DNA of 8,780 bases from Christiangramia sp. (GTDB lineage: Bacteria; Bacteroidota; Bacteroidia; Flavobacteriales; Flavobacteriaceae). Shown here in pieces: positions 1 through 7,134 of this stretch. The position numbers were made by a program, and so were the translations under genes. Position 1 is the stretch's first letter. Each line of letters opens with the position of its first letter. The notes beneath the pieces are model-generated. The model saw nothing but the letters and a program-made list of their open reading frames with translations. It was not told the origin of the DNA and did not search any database. The stretch is taken from contig JAHELO010000053.1 of assembly GCA_024644145.1 (NCBI GenBank), positions 1 through 8,780 of the forward strand, given 5' to 3'.

Positions 1-1323
1 CTCGAAGGAGGACACAGTCATTCCATCTGTTAGCGAGGCCGTATAGGAACATATACCTATTAATTTTTGATAAACCGATTCACTTTCTCTTAGTGGATCC
101 AGTTGTGGCACCGATTTAAGAACCAGTTTTGTAAAGTTGGAATCTTCGATATTCGCTTCAGGTAGTAGCGCCTTAGTATAAATATCGAGTAAATAGGACA
201 GCATACGATATCCGGCGATCTCTTTTCCTATTACCTCTTCGCTTTGATATATCTTCTCAACACTAATTTTAATAATATCTTTTATCTGAGCTTCATAGCT
301 ACTCTTATCAAAAAGGGATTCGTGAAATTCCCCTTTCAGGATCGCGTCTTCGTTTTTTATAAATATATCAGCCGCCTCAGTGATGAGGGTATTAATGGCC
401 AGAGATCGCAGATATGCAAGCCTGTCTGCAGTATTTTTCAGCTGGTTGTATTTCCCGGTATTAATACTGTCTTTAACTAGTTTAATCAGGTATTCCAGGG
501 CATAATCTTCATCTATAAGACCAAGGTTGATCCCGTCTTCAAAATCGATTATAGTATAACAAATATCATCTGCTGCCTCCACTAAAAAGGCTAATGGATG
601 TCTTGAATAGCCAATGTCTTTTCCGTCCCTTGTTTTTTTAAGTCCAAGCTCTTCAGCCACTTCTTCAAATATGGCCTTTTCACTCTGAAAAAATCCGAAT
701 TTCTTATCCTCTATTTTGTTGGACGGCTTGTGGGGCAGGGATTCTTTGGGATACTTTGTAAATGCTCCAAGGGTTGAGTAGGACAATCTTAGACCGCCTT
801 CAATACCGGGACGGTTTTCTGTAAGTATTTTAAACCCGTTCGCGTTACCTTCAAATTTTACCAGGTCCTGGAATTCCTTTTCTGAAAGCTGCTCCTTAAA
901 GCGTTTTCCGTTTCCGTGGCTAAAATATTCTCCTATCGCTTTCTCTCCGGAATGCCCAAATGGTGGATTTCCAATATCATGCGCGAGTGCTGCTGCGGCA
1001 ACGATGGCTCCAAAATCGTTCATTTGATAGCCAAATGTATCTTTTAAATGGGGGTGTTTTTCTATAAGCTTCTGCCCGGCAAGCCTGCCCAGAGATCTCC
1101 CAACTACCGAAACCTCCAGGCTGTGCGTGAGGCGGGTATGCACAAAATCTGTCTTTGAAAGTGGGATTACCTGGGTCTTATCCTGTAAACTTCTGAAAGC
1201 AGATGAAAAGATGATTCTGTCGTAGTCTACTTCAAATCCAAGCCTCGTCTCGTTTTGCTCGTTTCTAAGTCTTTTATGTGTATCGCCAAATCTTTTAAGA
1301 GATAAGAGTTGTTCCCAATTCAT
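1..1323 (-). CDS. dgt: Deoxyguanosinetriphosphate triphosphohydrolase (dGTPase), 3' end outside window
   Basis: HD-domain enzyme that hydrolyses dGTP to deoxyguanosine and tripolyphosphate in the cytoplasm, lowering the dNTP pool. I translated 441 codons without a stop from ATG at 1323 (MNWEQLLSLKRFGDTHKR) to the window edge. Family members are usually around 445-450 residues in this phylum, so only a short C-terminal tail should be missing. The metal-binding HD signature is visible in order: H67 in RLTHSLEV, H115-D116 in ALAHDIGNPPFGHSGE, and D252/D253 in EAADDICY. The conserved N-terminal segment FSSAFRSLQDKTQV (about residues 39-52) is also present. The start follows the nrdA terminator by about 30 bp, so dgt needs its own promoter or read-through from nrdBA. 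Its neighbours make dNTPs, which fits a role in pool balance. Identification is firm; the exact nucleotide specificity is inferred from the family. Confidence 0.95.
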   Translation of the reverse strand, partial: MNWEQLLSLKRFGDTHKRLRNEQNETRLGFEVDYDRIIFSSAFRSLQDKTQVIPLSKTDFVHTRLTHSLEVSVVGRSLGRLAGQKLIEKHPHLKDTFGYQMNDFGAIVAAAALAHDIGNPPFGHSGEKAIGEYFSHGNGKRFKEQLSEKEFQDLVKFEGNANGFKILTENRPGIEGGLRLSYSTLGAFTKYPKESLPHKPSNKIEDKKFGFFQSEKAIFEEVAEELGLKKTRDGKDIGYSRHPLAFLVEAADDICYTIIDFEDGINLGLIDEDYALEYLIKLVKDSINTGKYNQLKNTADRLAYLRSLAINTLITEAADIFIKNEDAILKGEFHESLFDKSSYEAQIKDIIKISVEKIYQSEEVIGKEIAGYRMLSYLLDIYTKALLPEANIEDSNFTKLVLKSVPQLDPLRESESVYQKLIGICSYTASLTDGMTVSSFE

Positions 1324-1353
1324 ATGATTTTCTTTAATGCGGCCAAAAATATT

Positions 1354-1383
1354 AAAAAAGGGAAGTAATAACTACTTCCCCTT
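1354..1383 (-). terminator. Rho-independent terminator after nrdA
   Basis: A perfect 8-bp inverted repeat, GGGAAGTA (1360-1367) and TACTTCCC (1373-1380), encloses a 5-nt loop. Read on the minus strand the hairpin is followed directly by six T residues (1359-1354), and the stem can extend by two A-T pairs and one G-U pair. It begins about 30 nt after the nrdA stop codon. There is no T-run after the hairpin on the plus strand, so it acts for minus-strand transcripts and separates nrdA from dgt. Confidence 0.85.
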
Positions 1384-1412
1384 CTTAATTCAAAAATGAA
1401 TTAGCCAAATTT

Positions 1413-3866
1413 TTAAGATCCGCACATCAGGCAGTCATCGCCTTCTGCTTCTTTGGACTGAGCAATGATCGCTCTAAGTTCTTCGGGACTTAAGGCCCCT
1501 TCTTCCTCAGATGGTTGAGAAAGTACCGGTTCTGATATTAGTTTTTCCACTGTTTTTGTAGCAACTTCAGTTGCTGCAGCCACAGGTTCTTTTTTCTTTT
1601 CTTTTTCCAGGGTAAACTTGATAGCATCTACTGCAGATTTAGTCCGCAGATAATACATTCCTGTTTTCAACCCGCTTTTCCATGCATAAAAATGCATCGA
1701 GGTCAATTTGCTGTAATTTGCGCTTTCCATGAACAGGTTAAGCGATTGTGACTGGTCTATGAAGTATCCACGATGCCTGGACATATCTATGATATCTTTC
1801 ATGCTCATCTCCCAAACTGTCTTATACAATTCTTTAAGATCCTGGGGAATAATGTCTATATCCTGTACCGAGCCATTATTGCGCATTATGGCATTCTTAA
1901 CATCATCATTCCAAAGATCCCTGGATACGAGGTCTTCCAGTAAATGCTTGTTCACCACAATAAATTCACCTGAAAGTACCCTTCTGGTATAGATGTTAGA
2001 GGTATAAGGCTCAAACGCTTCATTATTGCCGAGGATCTGCGATGTAGATGCTGTTGGCATGGGGGCTAGCAACAGGGAGTTTCTAACTCCATTCTTCATA
2101 ACCTGCTTGCGAAGTTTGGCCCAGTCCCATCTGCCGCTTAATTCTTCATCTTTAACTCCCCACATATTATACTGGAATTCTCCCTGGCTTATAGGTGAGC
2201 CTTTAAATGTGGAATATGGTCCTTCTTCCTTCGCCAGTTCCATAGAAGCTGTAACTGCGGCAAAATATAGGGTTTCAAAGATCTCCTGGTTCAGTTTTTT
2301 AGCCTCATCAGAGGTGAATGGCATTCTTAATTTTATAAAAGTATCTGCCAGCCCCTGAACTCCCAGTCCTACAGGCCGATGCCGCAAATTGGAATTTTCA
2401 GCCTCCTTTACCGGATAGTAATTTCTGTCTATAACCTTGTTCAGGTTTTTGGTTACCCTTTTGGTGATCCTGAAAAGTTCCTTATGGTCAAATTCATTGC
2501 CTTTAATGAACATGGGCAGGGCTATGGAAGCCAGATTACAAACTGCTACTTCATCTTCACTGGTATATTCTAATATCTCTGTGCACAGGTTTGAAGATCG
2601 TATGGTACCAAGATTCTTTTGATTGGATTTTCTGTTCGCTGCATCTTTATACAGCATGTATGGGGTGCCGGTCTCAATTTGAGATTCCATGATCTTTTCC
2701 CAGACCTCACGGGCTTTTATGGTGCGCCGGCCTTTCCCTTCAGCCTCATATTGTTCGTATAATTTTTCAAATTCCTCCCCATAAGTATCGTATAGTCCCG
2801 GGCATTCGTGTGGACACATCAAGGTCCATTTACCATCTTCCTGTACTCTTTTCATGAACAGATCTGGCATCCACATCGCATAAAAAAGGTCACGGGCACG
2901 CATTTCTTCTTTTCCATGGTTCTTTTTAAGATCCAGAAAATCAAAAATATCAGCATGCCATGGCTCTACATACATGGCAAAAGAACCTTTTCTTTTTCCT
3001 CCGCCCTGGTCTACATACCTTGCGGTATCGTTAAATACCCGTAACATAGGAACAATCCCGTTGGAAGTACCATTGGTGCCAGATATATAGGAACCGGTAG
3101 CTCTTACATTATGAATTGAAAGACCTATCCCGCCTGCAGACTGGGAGATCTGTGCGGTTTGTTTCAGGGTGTCATAGATTCCTTCAATACTATCGTCTTT
3201 CATGGTTAAAAGAAAGCATGAAGACATTTGTGGTTTAGGAGTGCCAGAATTAAAAAGTGTTGGGGTAGCATGTGTAAAAAACTTTTTAGACATCAACTCA
3301 TAGGTTTCTATAGCTGCATCCAGGTCGTCTATATGAATTCCTATGGAAACTCTCATAAGCATGTGCTGCGGCCGTTCTGCGATCTCTCCGTTTAATTTTA
3401 GAAGATAAGACCGCTCCAGGGTTTTAAAACCGAAATAATCATAGCCGAAATCACGGTTGTAGATTATGGTCGAGTCCAGTTTTTCCCTGTTTTTCACGAT
3501 CACATCATATACTTCATCTGATAGTAAGGGGGCCTTTTCTCCGGTACGCGGATTTACATACTCATAGAGGTCTGTCATCACCTCTGAGAAAGTTTTCTTG
3601 GTGTTTTTATGCAGGTTAGAGACAGAAATTCGCGCAGCTAGTTTCGCATAATCGGGATGTGAGGTAGTGAGTGTGGCTGCGATCTCTGCAGCAAGATTAT
3701 CAAGTTCACTGGTAGAGACATTATCATACAGTCCCTCAATTACCCGCATGGCAACTTTTACCGGGTCAACTAATTCATTGAGGCCATAACAGAGTTTTTT
3801 AACTCTGGCGGTAATTTTGTCGAACATGACGGGCTCTTTTCTCCCATCTCTTTTTACTACATACAT
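1413..3866 (-). CDS. nrdA: Class Ia ribonucleoside-diphosphate reductase, alpha (large) subunit
   Basis: Catalytic subunit that reduces ribonucleoside diphosphates to deoxyribonucleoside diphosphates, working with the NrdB radical subunit. The 817-residue protein closely resembles eukaryotic RRM1 from memory of that sequence. An ATP-cone (about residues 1-90, starting [18 protein letters not shown]) gives dATP/ATP activity control. Active-site residues visible are C217 and C443 (the redox pair), N426, C428 (thiyl radical) and E430 within [12 protein letters not shown]738-Y739 in GMYYLRT form the radical-transfer pair. The C-terminal CLMCGS carries the swinging cysteine pair C812/C815 that is re-reduced by thioredoxin or glutaredoxin. 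A charged, Ala/Glu-rich linker (about 755-808) precedes that tail and is longer than in human RRM1. The ATG at 3866 matches the family N-terminus exactly. It lies 155 bp downstream of nrdB and is probably co-transcribed with it. Confidence 0.98.
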   Translation of the reverse strand: MYVVKRDGRKEPVMFDKITARVKKLCYGLNELVDPVKVAMRVIEGLYDNVSTSELDNLAAEIAATLTTSHPDYAKLAARISVSNLHKNTKKTFSEVMTDLYEYVNPRTGEKAPLLSDEVYDVIVKNREKLDSTIIYNRDFGYDYFGFKTLERSYLLKLNGEIAERPQHMLMRVSIGIHIDDLDAAIETYELMSKKFFTHATPTLFNSGTPKPQMSSCFLLTMKDDSIEGIYDTLKQTAQISQSAGGIGLSIHNVRATGSYISGTNGTSNGIVPMLRVFNDTARYVDQGGGKRKGSFAMYVEPWHADIFDFLDLKKNHGKEEMRARDLFYAMWMPDLFMKRVQEDGKWTLMCPHECPGLYDTYGEEFEKLYEQYEAEGKGRRTIKAREVWEKIMESQIETGTPYMLYKDAANRKSNQKNLGTIRSSNLCTEILEYTSEDEVAVCNLASIALPMFIKGNEFDHKELFRITKRVTKNLNKVIDRNYYPVKEAENSNLRHRPVGLGVQGLADTFIKLRMPFTSDEAKKLNQEIFETLYFAAVTASMELAKEEGPYSTFKGSPISQGEFQYNMWGVKDEELSGRWDWAKLRKQVMKNGVRNSLLLAPMPTASTSQILGNNEAFEPYTSNIYTRRVLSGEFIVVNKHLLEDLVSRDLWNDDVKNAIMRNNGSVQDIDIIPQDLKELYKTVWEMSMKDIIDMSRHRGYFIDQSQSLNLFMESANYSKLTSMHFYAWKSGLKTGMYYLRTKSAVDAIKFTLEKEKKKEPVAAATEVATKTVEKLISEPVLSQPSEEEGALSPEELRAIIAQSKEAEGDDCLMCGS

Positions 3867-3926
3867 GCGCTAAGGTTTTAGTTGGTTGGGCTAAAGTTTA
3901 TTTTCGGAAAATGCATTAGCTCCCTG

Positions 3927-4000
3927 CCCGGCTGGTTAATCCGGATTAATAATATTAAAATTCATTTGAGAATTATAAAGACCAACCAGCGCCGGGTTGG
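3927..4000 (-). repeat. Overlapping inverted repeats in the nrdB-nrdA spacer
   Basis: The 155-bp spacer holds several pairing segments. Arm CCCGGCTGGTT (3927-3937) pairs with AACCAGCGCCGGG (3984-3996) with a 2-nt bulge. The second arm can instead form a local hairpin, CCAACC (3982-3987) with GGTTGG (3995-4000). The same TGGTTGG on the minus strand is also complementary to CCAACCA at 3888-3882, just before the nrdA start. A perfect 14-bp palindrome, TTAATCCGGATTAA, sits at 3936-3949. The local hairpin is followed on the minus strand by TCTTTATAAT, a poor T-tract, so it is at best a weak terminator. A role in setting the nrdA:nrdB ratio is inference only. Confidence 0.5.
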
Positions 4001-4021
4001 GGGACACGACGCAGTTGCTCT

Positions 4022-4999
4022 TTAGAAATCAGCGTCAAAGCTGATCTCGTCTGATTCTTTATCTTTATTCATCACTCCCGCCTTCTGATATTCGCTTACG
4101 CGCTTCTCGAAGAAATTGGTTTTACCCTGCAGGTTGATCATATCCATGAAGTCGAAAGGATTAGAAACATTAAATTCCTTCTCACATTCGAGTTCTACCA
4201 GTAATCTGTCTGTAACAAATTCAAGGTATTGAGTCATTAATTTGGCGTTCATGCCGATCAAACTAACCGGAAGGGATTCGGTGACAAATTCCCGTTCTAT
4301 ATTTAGAGCATCGATAATGATCTCTCTTATCTTTTCTTTAGGCACTTTGTTCACCAGGTGATTATTGTGCAGGTGAACGGCAAAATCACAATGCATACCT
4401 TCATCTCTGGAAATAAGCTCATTTGAGAAAGTAAGCCCCGGCATTAAACCGCGCTTTTTTAACCAGAAAATGGAACAGAATGCACCTGAAAAGAAAATTC
4501 CTTCTACGGCAGCAAAGGCGATCAGCCTTTCCGCGAAAGAGTCAGATTCTATCCATTTTAATGCCCAGTCTGCTTTCTTTTTGATAGCGGGGAAAACTTC
4601 AATAGCCTTGAATAACTTATTCTTCTCCCTATCGTCTTTTACATAGGTGTCTATTAAAAGCGAATAGGTTTCAGAATGAATGTTCTCCATCATGATCTGA
4701 AAACCATAAAAGAATTTTGCTTCTGAATACTGAACTTCATTAACAAAGTTCTCGGCAAGATTTTCGTTTACGATACCATCTGAAGCTGCAAAAAAGGCGA
4801 GTATGTGTTTGATGAAATAACGTTCGTCTGCATTTAGTTTATTACTCCAGTCGGTTAGATCCTGGTGAAGATCTATCTCTTCTGCGGTCCAGAAACAAGC
4901 TTCCATCTTTTTATACCAGTCCCATATATCATGATGTTTTATGGGGAAGATCACAAAGCGGTCTTTGTTCTCTTGTAAAATGGGTTCGTTCTGGGCCAT
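4022..4999 (-). CDS. nrdB: Class Ia ribonucleoside-diphosphate reductase, beta (small) subunit
   Basis: Radical-generating subunit of ribonucleotide reductase; it houses the dinuclear metal centre and passes the radical to the active site of NrdA. The 325-residue protein has the complete ligand set: D43 (FWTAEEIDL), E105 and H108 (ENIHSETY), E166 ([10 protein letters not shown]), and E200 and H203 ([10 protein letters not shown]). The radical tyrosine is Y112. The tail SFDADF matches the C-terminal peptide that docks onto NrdA. It resembles eukaryotic RRM2 without that protein's N-terminal extension. There is no ATP-cone here, unlike some flavobacterial NrdB proteins; the cone is on NrdA. The start ATG at 4999 ([15 protein letters not shown]) is preceded by A/T-rich DNA with no clear Shine-Dalgarno sequence. 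It is the first gene of the nrdB-nrdA unit, and a long upstream region with repeats suggests its promoter is controlled there. Confidence 0.98.
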   Translation of the reverse strand: MAQNEPILQENKDRFVIFPIKHHDIWDWYKKMEACFWTAEEIDLHQDLTDWSNKLNADERYFIKHILAFFAASDGIVNENLAENFVNEVQYSEAKFFYGFQIMMENIHSETYSLLIDTYVKDDREKNKLFKAIEVFPAIKKKADWALKWIESDSFAERLIAFAAVEGIFFSGAFCSIFWLKKRGLMPGLTFSNELISRDEGMHCDFAVHLHNNHLVNKVPKEKIREIIIDALNIEREFVTESLPVSLIGMNAKLMTQYLEFVTDRLLVELECEKEFNVSNPFDFMDMINLQGKTNFFEKRVSEYQKAGVMNKDKESDEISFDADF

Positions 5000-5093
5000 A
5001 ATTGCTAAATTTTTTGGTCTTTGTGGTTTTTATTGAAAAGAGTTTAACAAATATTTAAAAATGAGATAGATAATGAAAGAATATGGCGTAAAC

Positions 5094-5115
5094 GTTTTCA
5101 ACAAAGTTTTCAACA
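5094..5115 (-). repeat. Tandem 10-bp direct repeat upstream of nrdB, DnaA-box-like
   Basis: GTTTTCAACA occurs at 5094-5103 and again, identically, at 5106-5115, so the two units are 12 bp apart, close to one helical turn. On the coding strand of nrdB each reads TGTTGAAAAC. The core TTTTCAACA matches the classical DnaA box TTATCCACA at 7 of 9 positions. Paired same-face sites about 95-120 bp before a start codon are typical of a regulator binding as a dimer or oligomer. The repeat is directly visible; the identity of the binding protein is inference. Confidence 0.6.
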
Positions 5116-5144
5116 CGGCTTGGCCTAGGTTCTTCATACATTCT

Positions 5145-5165
5145 TGTTAAAAGATATATTTAACA
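5145..5165. repeat. Spaced palindrome upstream of nrdB
   Basis: TGTTAAA (5145-5151) and TTTAACA (5159-5165) are perfect 7-bp inverted arms separated by the 7-nt AT-rich centre AGATATA. The 21-bp symmetric layout is that of a site for a dimeric transcription factor. It lies about 150 bp upstream of the nrdB start. It does not match the NrdR-box pattern that I know. Which protein binds, if any, is not known. Confidence 0.45.
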
Positions 5166-5293
5166 GGCTGAAGGATAGTTAGTTATAATTTGTTAATAAT
5201 TTTATGACCAGAAAAATGAAGCGTGGTTTAAATACTGGTTAAAAAGATGAAATATCGGTTGGGACTTATCCCAAAACAAGGGGATTTAACTAT

Positions 5294-5322
5294 GAAAACC
5301 GGTAAAAATTTTACCGGTTTTC
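5294..5322 (-). terminator. Strong symmetric intrinsic terminator
   Basis: GAAAACCGGTAAAA (5294-5307) and TTTTACCGGTTTTC (5309-5322) are perfect 14-bp complementary arms around a single central base. The ACCGGT core flanked by an A-tract and a T-tract is a bidirectional intrinsic terminator shape. All neighbouring genes are on the minus strand, so it most likely ends transcripts coming from the OmpA-family gene, about 230 nt after its stop, or from a small RNA in between. It shields the nrdB promoter from read-through. Confidence 0.8.
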
Positions 5323-5326
5323 TAGA

Positions 5327-5395
5327 AAACAGAATTAATTTTTTGGTTGGTCCACCTATAAAAAAATTGCGGGGTAGAAAAAATGAATTCTGTTT
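5327..5395 (-). repeat. Long imperfect stem-loop next to the terminator
   Basis: Arm AAACAGAATTAATTTTTT (5327-5344) is complementary to 5378-5395 over 18 positions with one mismatch, enclosing a 33-nt loop. On the minus strand this stem-loop lies immediately before the terminator hairpin, with 4 nt between them. No protein reading frame explains it. It may be a structured 3' UTR of the OmpA-family mRNA, the body of a small RNA, or a degenerate miniature element. No target-site duplication is evident, so I prefer an RNA structure. Confidence 0.55.
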
Positions 5396-5508
5396 ATATG
5401 GTCAAAAATGATTTTATTTTATTCTCGGGGGGAAAGAGCTTGTCAAGGTTAAAAATACAAAAAAATATGCTTCTAGAACCCAAACCTTTATAGGAATACC
5501 TTGCTTCA

Positions 5509-5528
5509 AATTATTAAAATTAATAATT
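5509..5528. repeat. AT-only inverted repeat after the OmpA-family gene
   Basis: AATTATTA (5509-5516) and TAATAATT (5521-5528) form perfect 8-bp arms with a 4-nt spacer, 25 nt after the stop codon of the OmpA-family gene. It contains no G or C, so the RNA hairpin would be weak and there is no T-tract typical of a terminator. The stretch from 5396 to 5508 holds nothing else that I can support beyond a loose TTGACA (5446-5441) and TAAAAT (5421-5416) pair on the minus strand with 19-bp spacing. Confidence 0.35.
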
Positions 5529-5553
5529 GTGGTAGCGTGCCTCAATCGGGGAG

Positions 5554-6843
5554 TTAGATCTTTATAAATTCTACACGTCTGTTATTAGCTTTCCCTTCAG
5601 GACTTGTATTATCTGCTATGGGTTTAGACTCTCCAAAACCTATTGATTCCAGCCTTCCGGGTTCAATGTTCAGTTTAATAAGGGCATCCTTGACGGCCAT
5701 AGAACGCTGCGTTGACAGGTTGAGGTTGTACTCGGTCTCGCCGTCACTGTCTGTGTGGCCTTCTATTCTGAATTTTATATCTGGATGTTCCTGCATCATT
5801 TGCGCGATCTCATTTAATATACCGCCCGACTCCGGTTTAATACTCGCTTTGTTTACATCGAATAAAATTCCTCGTGTTATGAACTTACCTTCAGAAACTA
5901 CCCTGTCATAAAGTTTTTTCCCACCACTGGCGAGCCGGATGTTTTTAATAGCCCTAATTGGTTTATCCTTGAAGTGAGGATGTGTATATGCTTCAATGGA
6001 AAAGGTTGTAGGTTTAAAACCGAGCACCGGGATATTTAAAGCCCTGAATTCATTAACAAAAACCTTTAGGCTCCGTTTATTAAATGCAATAGCAATATGT
6101 CGCCATTCGCCCTTGTTGTAATTTAATTCTTCAGTAAAAGAATTTATTTTTCTGGGAGTCCCGTTTATCTTTCCATTTAATTGAGCTCCATGTCTGTACA
6201 CTTCCAAAGGTTCAGAGAAATCGGGGCCGGCATTGGGAATTTTATAATGGGACACACCGTCCCAGAGCCTTATTTTGTAGCGTTGAAAATAAACCTTAGA
6301 CGAAATTTCTTCCTCACTATACCAGGCGTCGAATTCAAGGGTGAATACCTCAGGTAGAAAATCATCTTTATCTATCAGTGGAGTGATAATAGTGGAGTTG
6401 CTGAACTTAATTACCGGTTCGCTTTCCATAATAGCGTTTTCAGCATTTCCTTTCAAAAGGTTCCAGCGCGATGGGAATTCTCCGTTTTCTTCATTAGCCA
6501 GTTCATCATTAAATATGATCTCATCTCCAGGAACAAAATTATACCTGGTCCAAACCATTGGCTTTTCAGCTGAAGGTGCCGGGGTTGTGTTGGTCTTCTG
6601 GTTCGCGGGAGCCTGTGTTTGTGGAGCAGATCCGGTGGCAGGAGCCTCTGATGTTTTTTTATTTCCGAACAGCGTATCTATTGCTTTTTCGGTCTCCTTT
6701 TCAGTCTTTTGTTCCGCCTTCCGGAGGATGACACGCTCGGCAGCTGCCTCGCTTTTTTTCTTAAGTTTTTTTAATATCTGGGCTTCACCCGCGTAGCTCG
6801 TAAATAATAGCAGTATGAAAAATGTAATAATATTCCTTTTCAT
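5554..6843 (-). CDS. OmpA-family cell-envelope protein with LamG-like middle region
   Basis: Exported 429-residue protein expected to anchor the outer membrane or periplasm to peptidoglycan. A signal peptide spans residues 1-21 (MKRNIITFFILLLFTSYAGEA) with likely cleavage before Q22; there is no lipobox. Residues 23-62 are Lys/Glu/Ala-rich and probably helical or coiled. Residues 63-96 form a Pro/Thr/Ala/Gln-rich linker. The middle (about 105-315) is beta-rich with Trp and aromatic residues and segments such as TLEFDAWYSEEE and GEWRHIAIAFNKRSLKVFVN, which resemble a LamG/concanavalin fold; that is inference. Residues 323-429 are a clear OmpA C-terminal domain: LFDVNKASIKPES, GHTDSDGE with D365, LSTQRS with R380, and NRRVEF; D365 and R380 correspond to the diaminopimelate-binding pair. 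It is transcribed alone, with terminators on both sides. The ligand of the middle domain is unknown. Confidence 0.9.
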   Translation of the reverse strand: MKRNIITFFILLLFTSYAGEAQILKKLKKKSEAAAERVILRKAEQKTEKETEKAIDTLFGNKKTSEAPATGSAPQTQAPANQKTNTTPAPSAEKPMVWTRYNFVPGDEIIFNDELANEENGEFPSRWNLLKGNAENAIMESEPVIKFSNSTIITPLIDKDDFLPEVFTLEFDAWYSEEEISSKVYFQRYKIRLWDGVSHYKIPNAGPDFSEPLEVYRHGAQLNGKINGTPRKINSFTEELNYNKGEWRHIAIAFNKRSLKVFVNEFRALNIPVLGFKPTTFSIEAYTHPHFKDKPIRAIKNIRLASGGKKLYDRVVSEGKFITRGILFDVNKASIKPESGGILNEIAQMMQEHPDIKFRIEGHTDSDGETEYNLNLSTQRSMAVKDALIKLNIEPGRLESIGFGESKPIADNTSPEGKANNRRVEFIKI

Positions 6844-7017
6844 GATAATAGGATTTAATTGAATATTAGCTGAAAAAGAGGTCAGGAATCTTGAATAAGA
6901 AATGGGATAATCTTAAGGGTAGGGTCTACTGATTTATTTTTTACAGAATCAGTTCTTAACATTAAATGTACTAAATTTTTATTTTTTAAATTATTGTAAA
7001 TCAGACTAATAAATGTT
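6844..7017 (-). promoter_or_regulatory. Upstream region of the OmpA-family gene
   Basis: This AT-rich, gene-free stretch lies between the terminator at 7018-7074 and the OmpA-family start, so it should contain that gene's promoter. I see no good match to the Bacteroidota TAnnTTTG promoter element. The only structure is an inverted repeat, ACTGATT (6928-6934) with AATCAGT (6947-6953), spaced by 12 nt; it could be an operator or a leader hairpin. The promoter is inferred from position only. Confidence 0.35.
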
Positions 7018-7074
7018 AAAAAGAGGGCCAGTATAGGAATCGGAAATTAGAAATTCCGCAAGCCCCCCTTTTCT
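7018..7074 (-). terminator. Probable nested intrinsic terminator after the lipoprotein gene
   Basis: On the minus strand AAAAGGGGGGC (7072-7062) can pair with GCCCTCTTTT (7028-7019), giving four A-T pairs, then G-C pairs with one G-U. A smaller hairpin, CGGAA with TTCCG, sits inside the loop. The 3' arm ends in five T residues. It starts about 60 nt after the lipoprotein stop codon. The stem is long but imperfect, so this is less certain than the other two terminators in the window. Confidence 0.55.
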
Positions 7075-7134
7075 GATGTATAAAAAACTTTTATTGTTCA
7101 AGAACTTAATAGTATTGAGCTAATGACATTACGA

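Larger units (their letters stand above)
5000..5293 (-). promoter_or_regulatory. Upstream (probable promoter) region of nrdB
   Basis: This AT-rich stretch between the 5294-5322 terminator and nrdB has no credible gene and must carry the nrdB promoter. I found no full match to the Bacteroidota TAnnTTTG element; the nearest is AATATTTG on the minus strand around 5050-5057, without a convincing TTG box upstream. It contains a tandem direct repeat (5094-5115), a spaced palindrome (5145-5165) and a small hairpin (TTGGGA 5259-5264 with TCCCAA 5269-5274). The promoter position is inferred from gene order rather than seen. Confidence 0.45.

Noticed and set aside
244..480. Plus-strand open frame opposite dgt
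   Set aside because: It lies fully antisense to a strongly conserved gene with clear HD motifs and resembles no protein I know. The same holds for plus-strand frames opposite nrdA, the OmpA-family gene and the lipoprotein genes.
5000..5170. NrdR-box pair upstream of nrdB
   Set aside because: I looked for the ACAC-AT-rich-GT type NrdR pattern and found no convincing pair, so NrdR control is not claimed.
5327..5395. Miniature inverted-repeat transposable element
   Set aside because: The 18-bp arms and short size would fit, but there is no target-site duplication and no second copy in the window; an RNA stem-loop explains it as well.
5292..5411. 39-codon plus-strand open frame beginning ATGAAAACCGGT
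   Set aside because: Its first codons are the terminator inverted repeat and its middle is the long stem-loop; no ribosome-binding context and no plus-strand neighbours. Coding is not supported.
5416..5446. E. coli-like promoter TTGACA-N19-TAAAAT on the minus strand
   Set aside because: Bacteroidota housekeeping promoters use a different motif (TAnnTTTG), the spacing is long, and such AT-rich matches are expected by chance.
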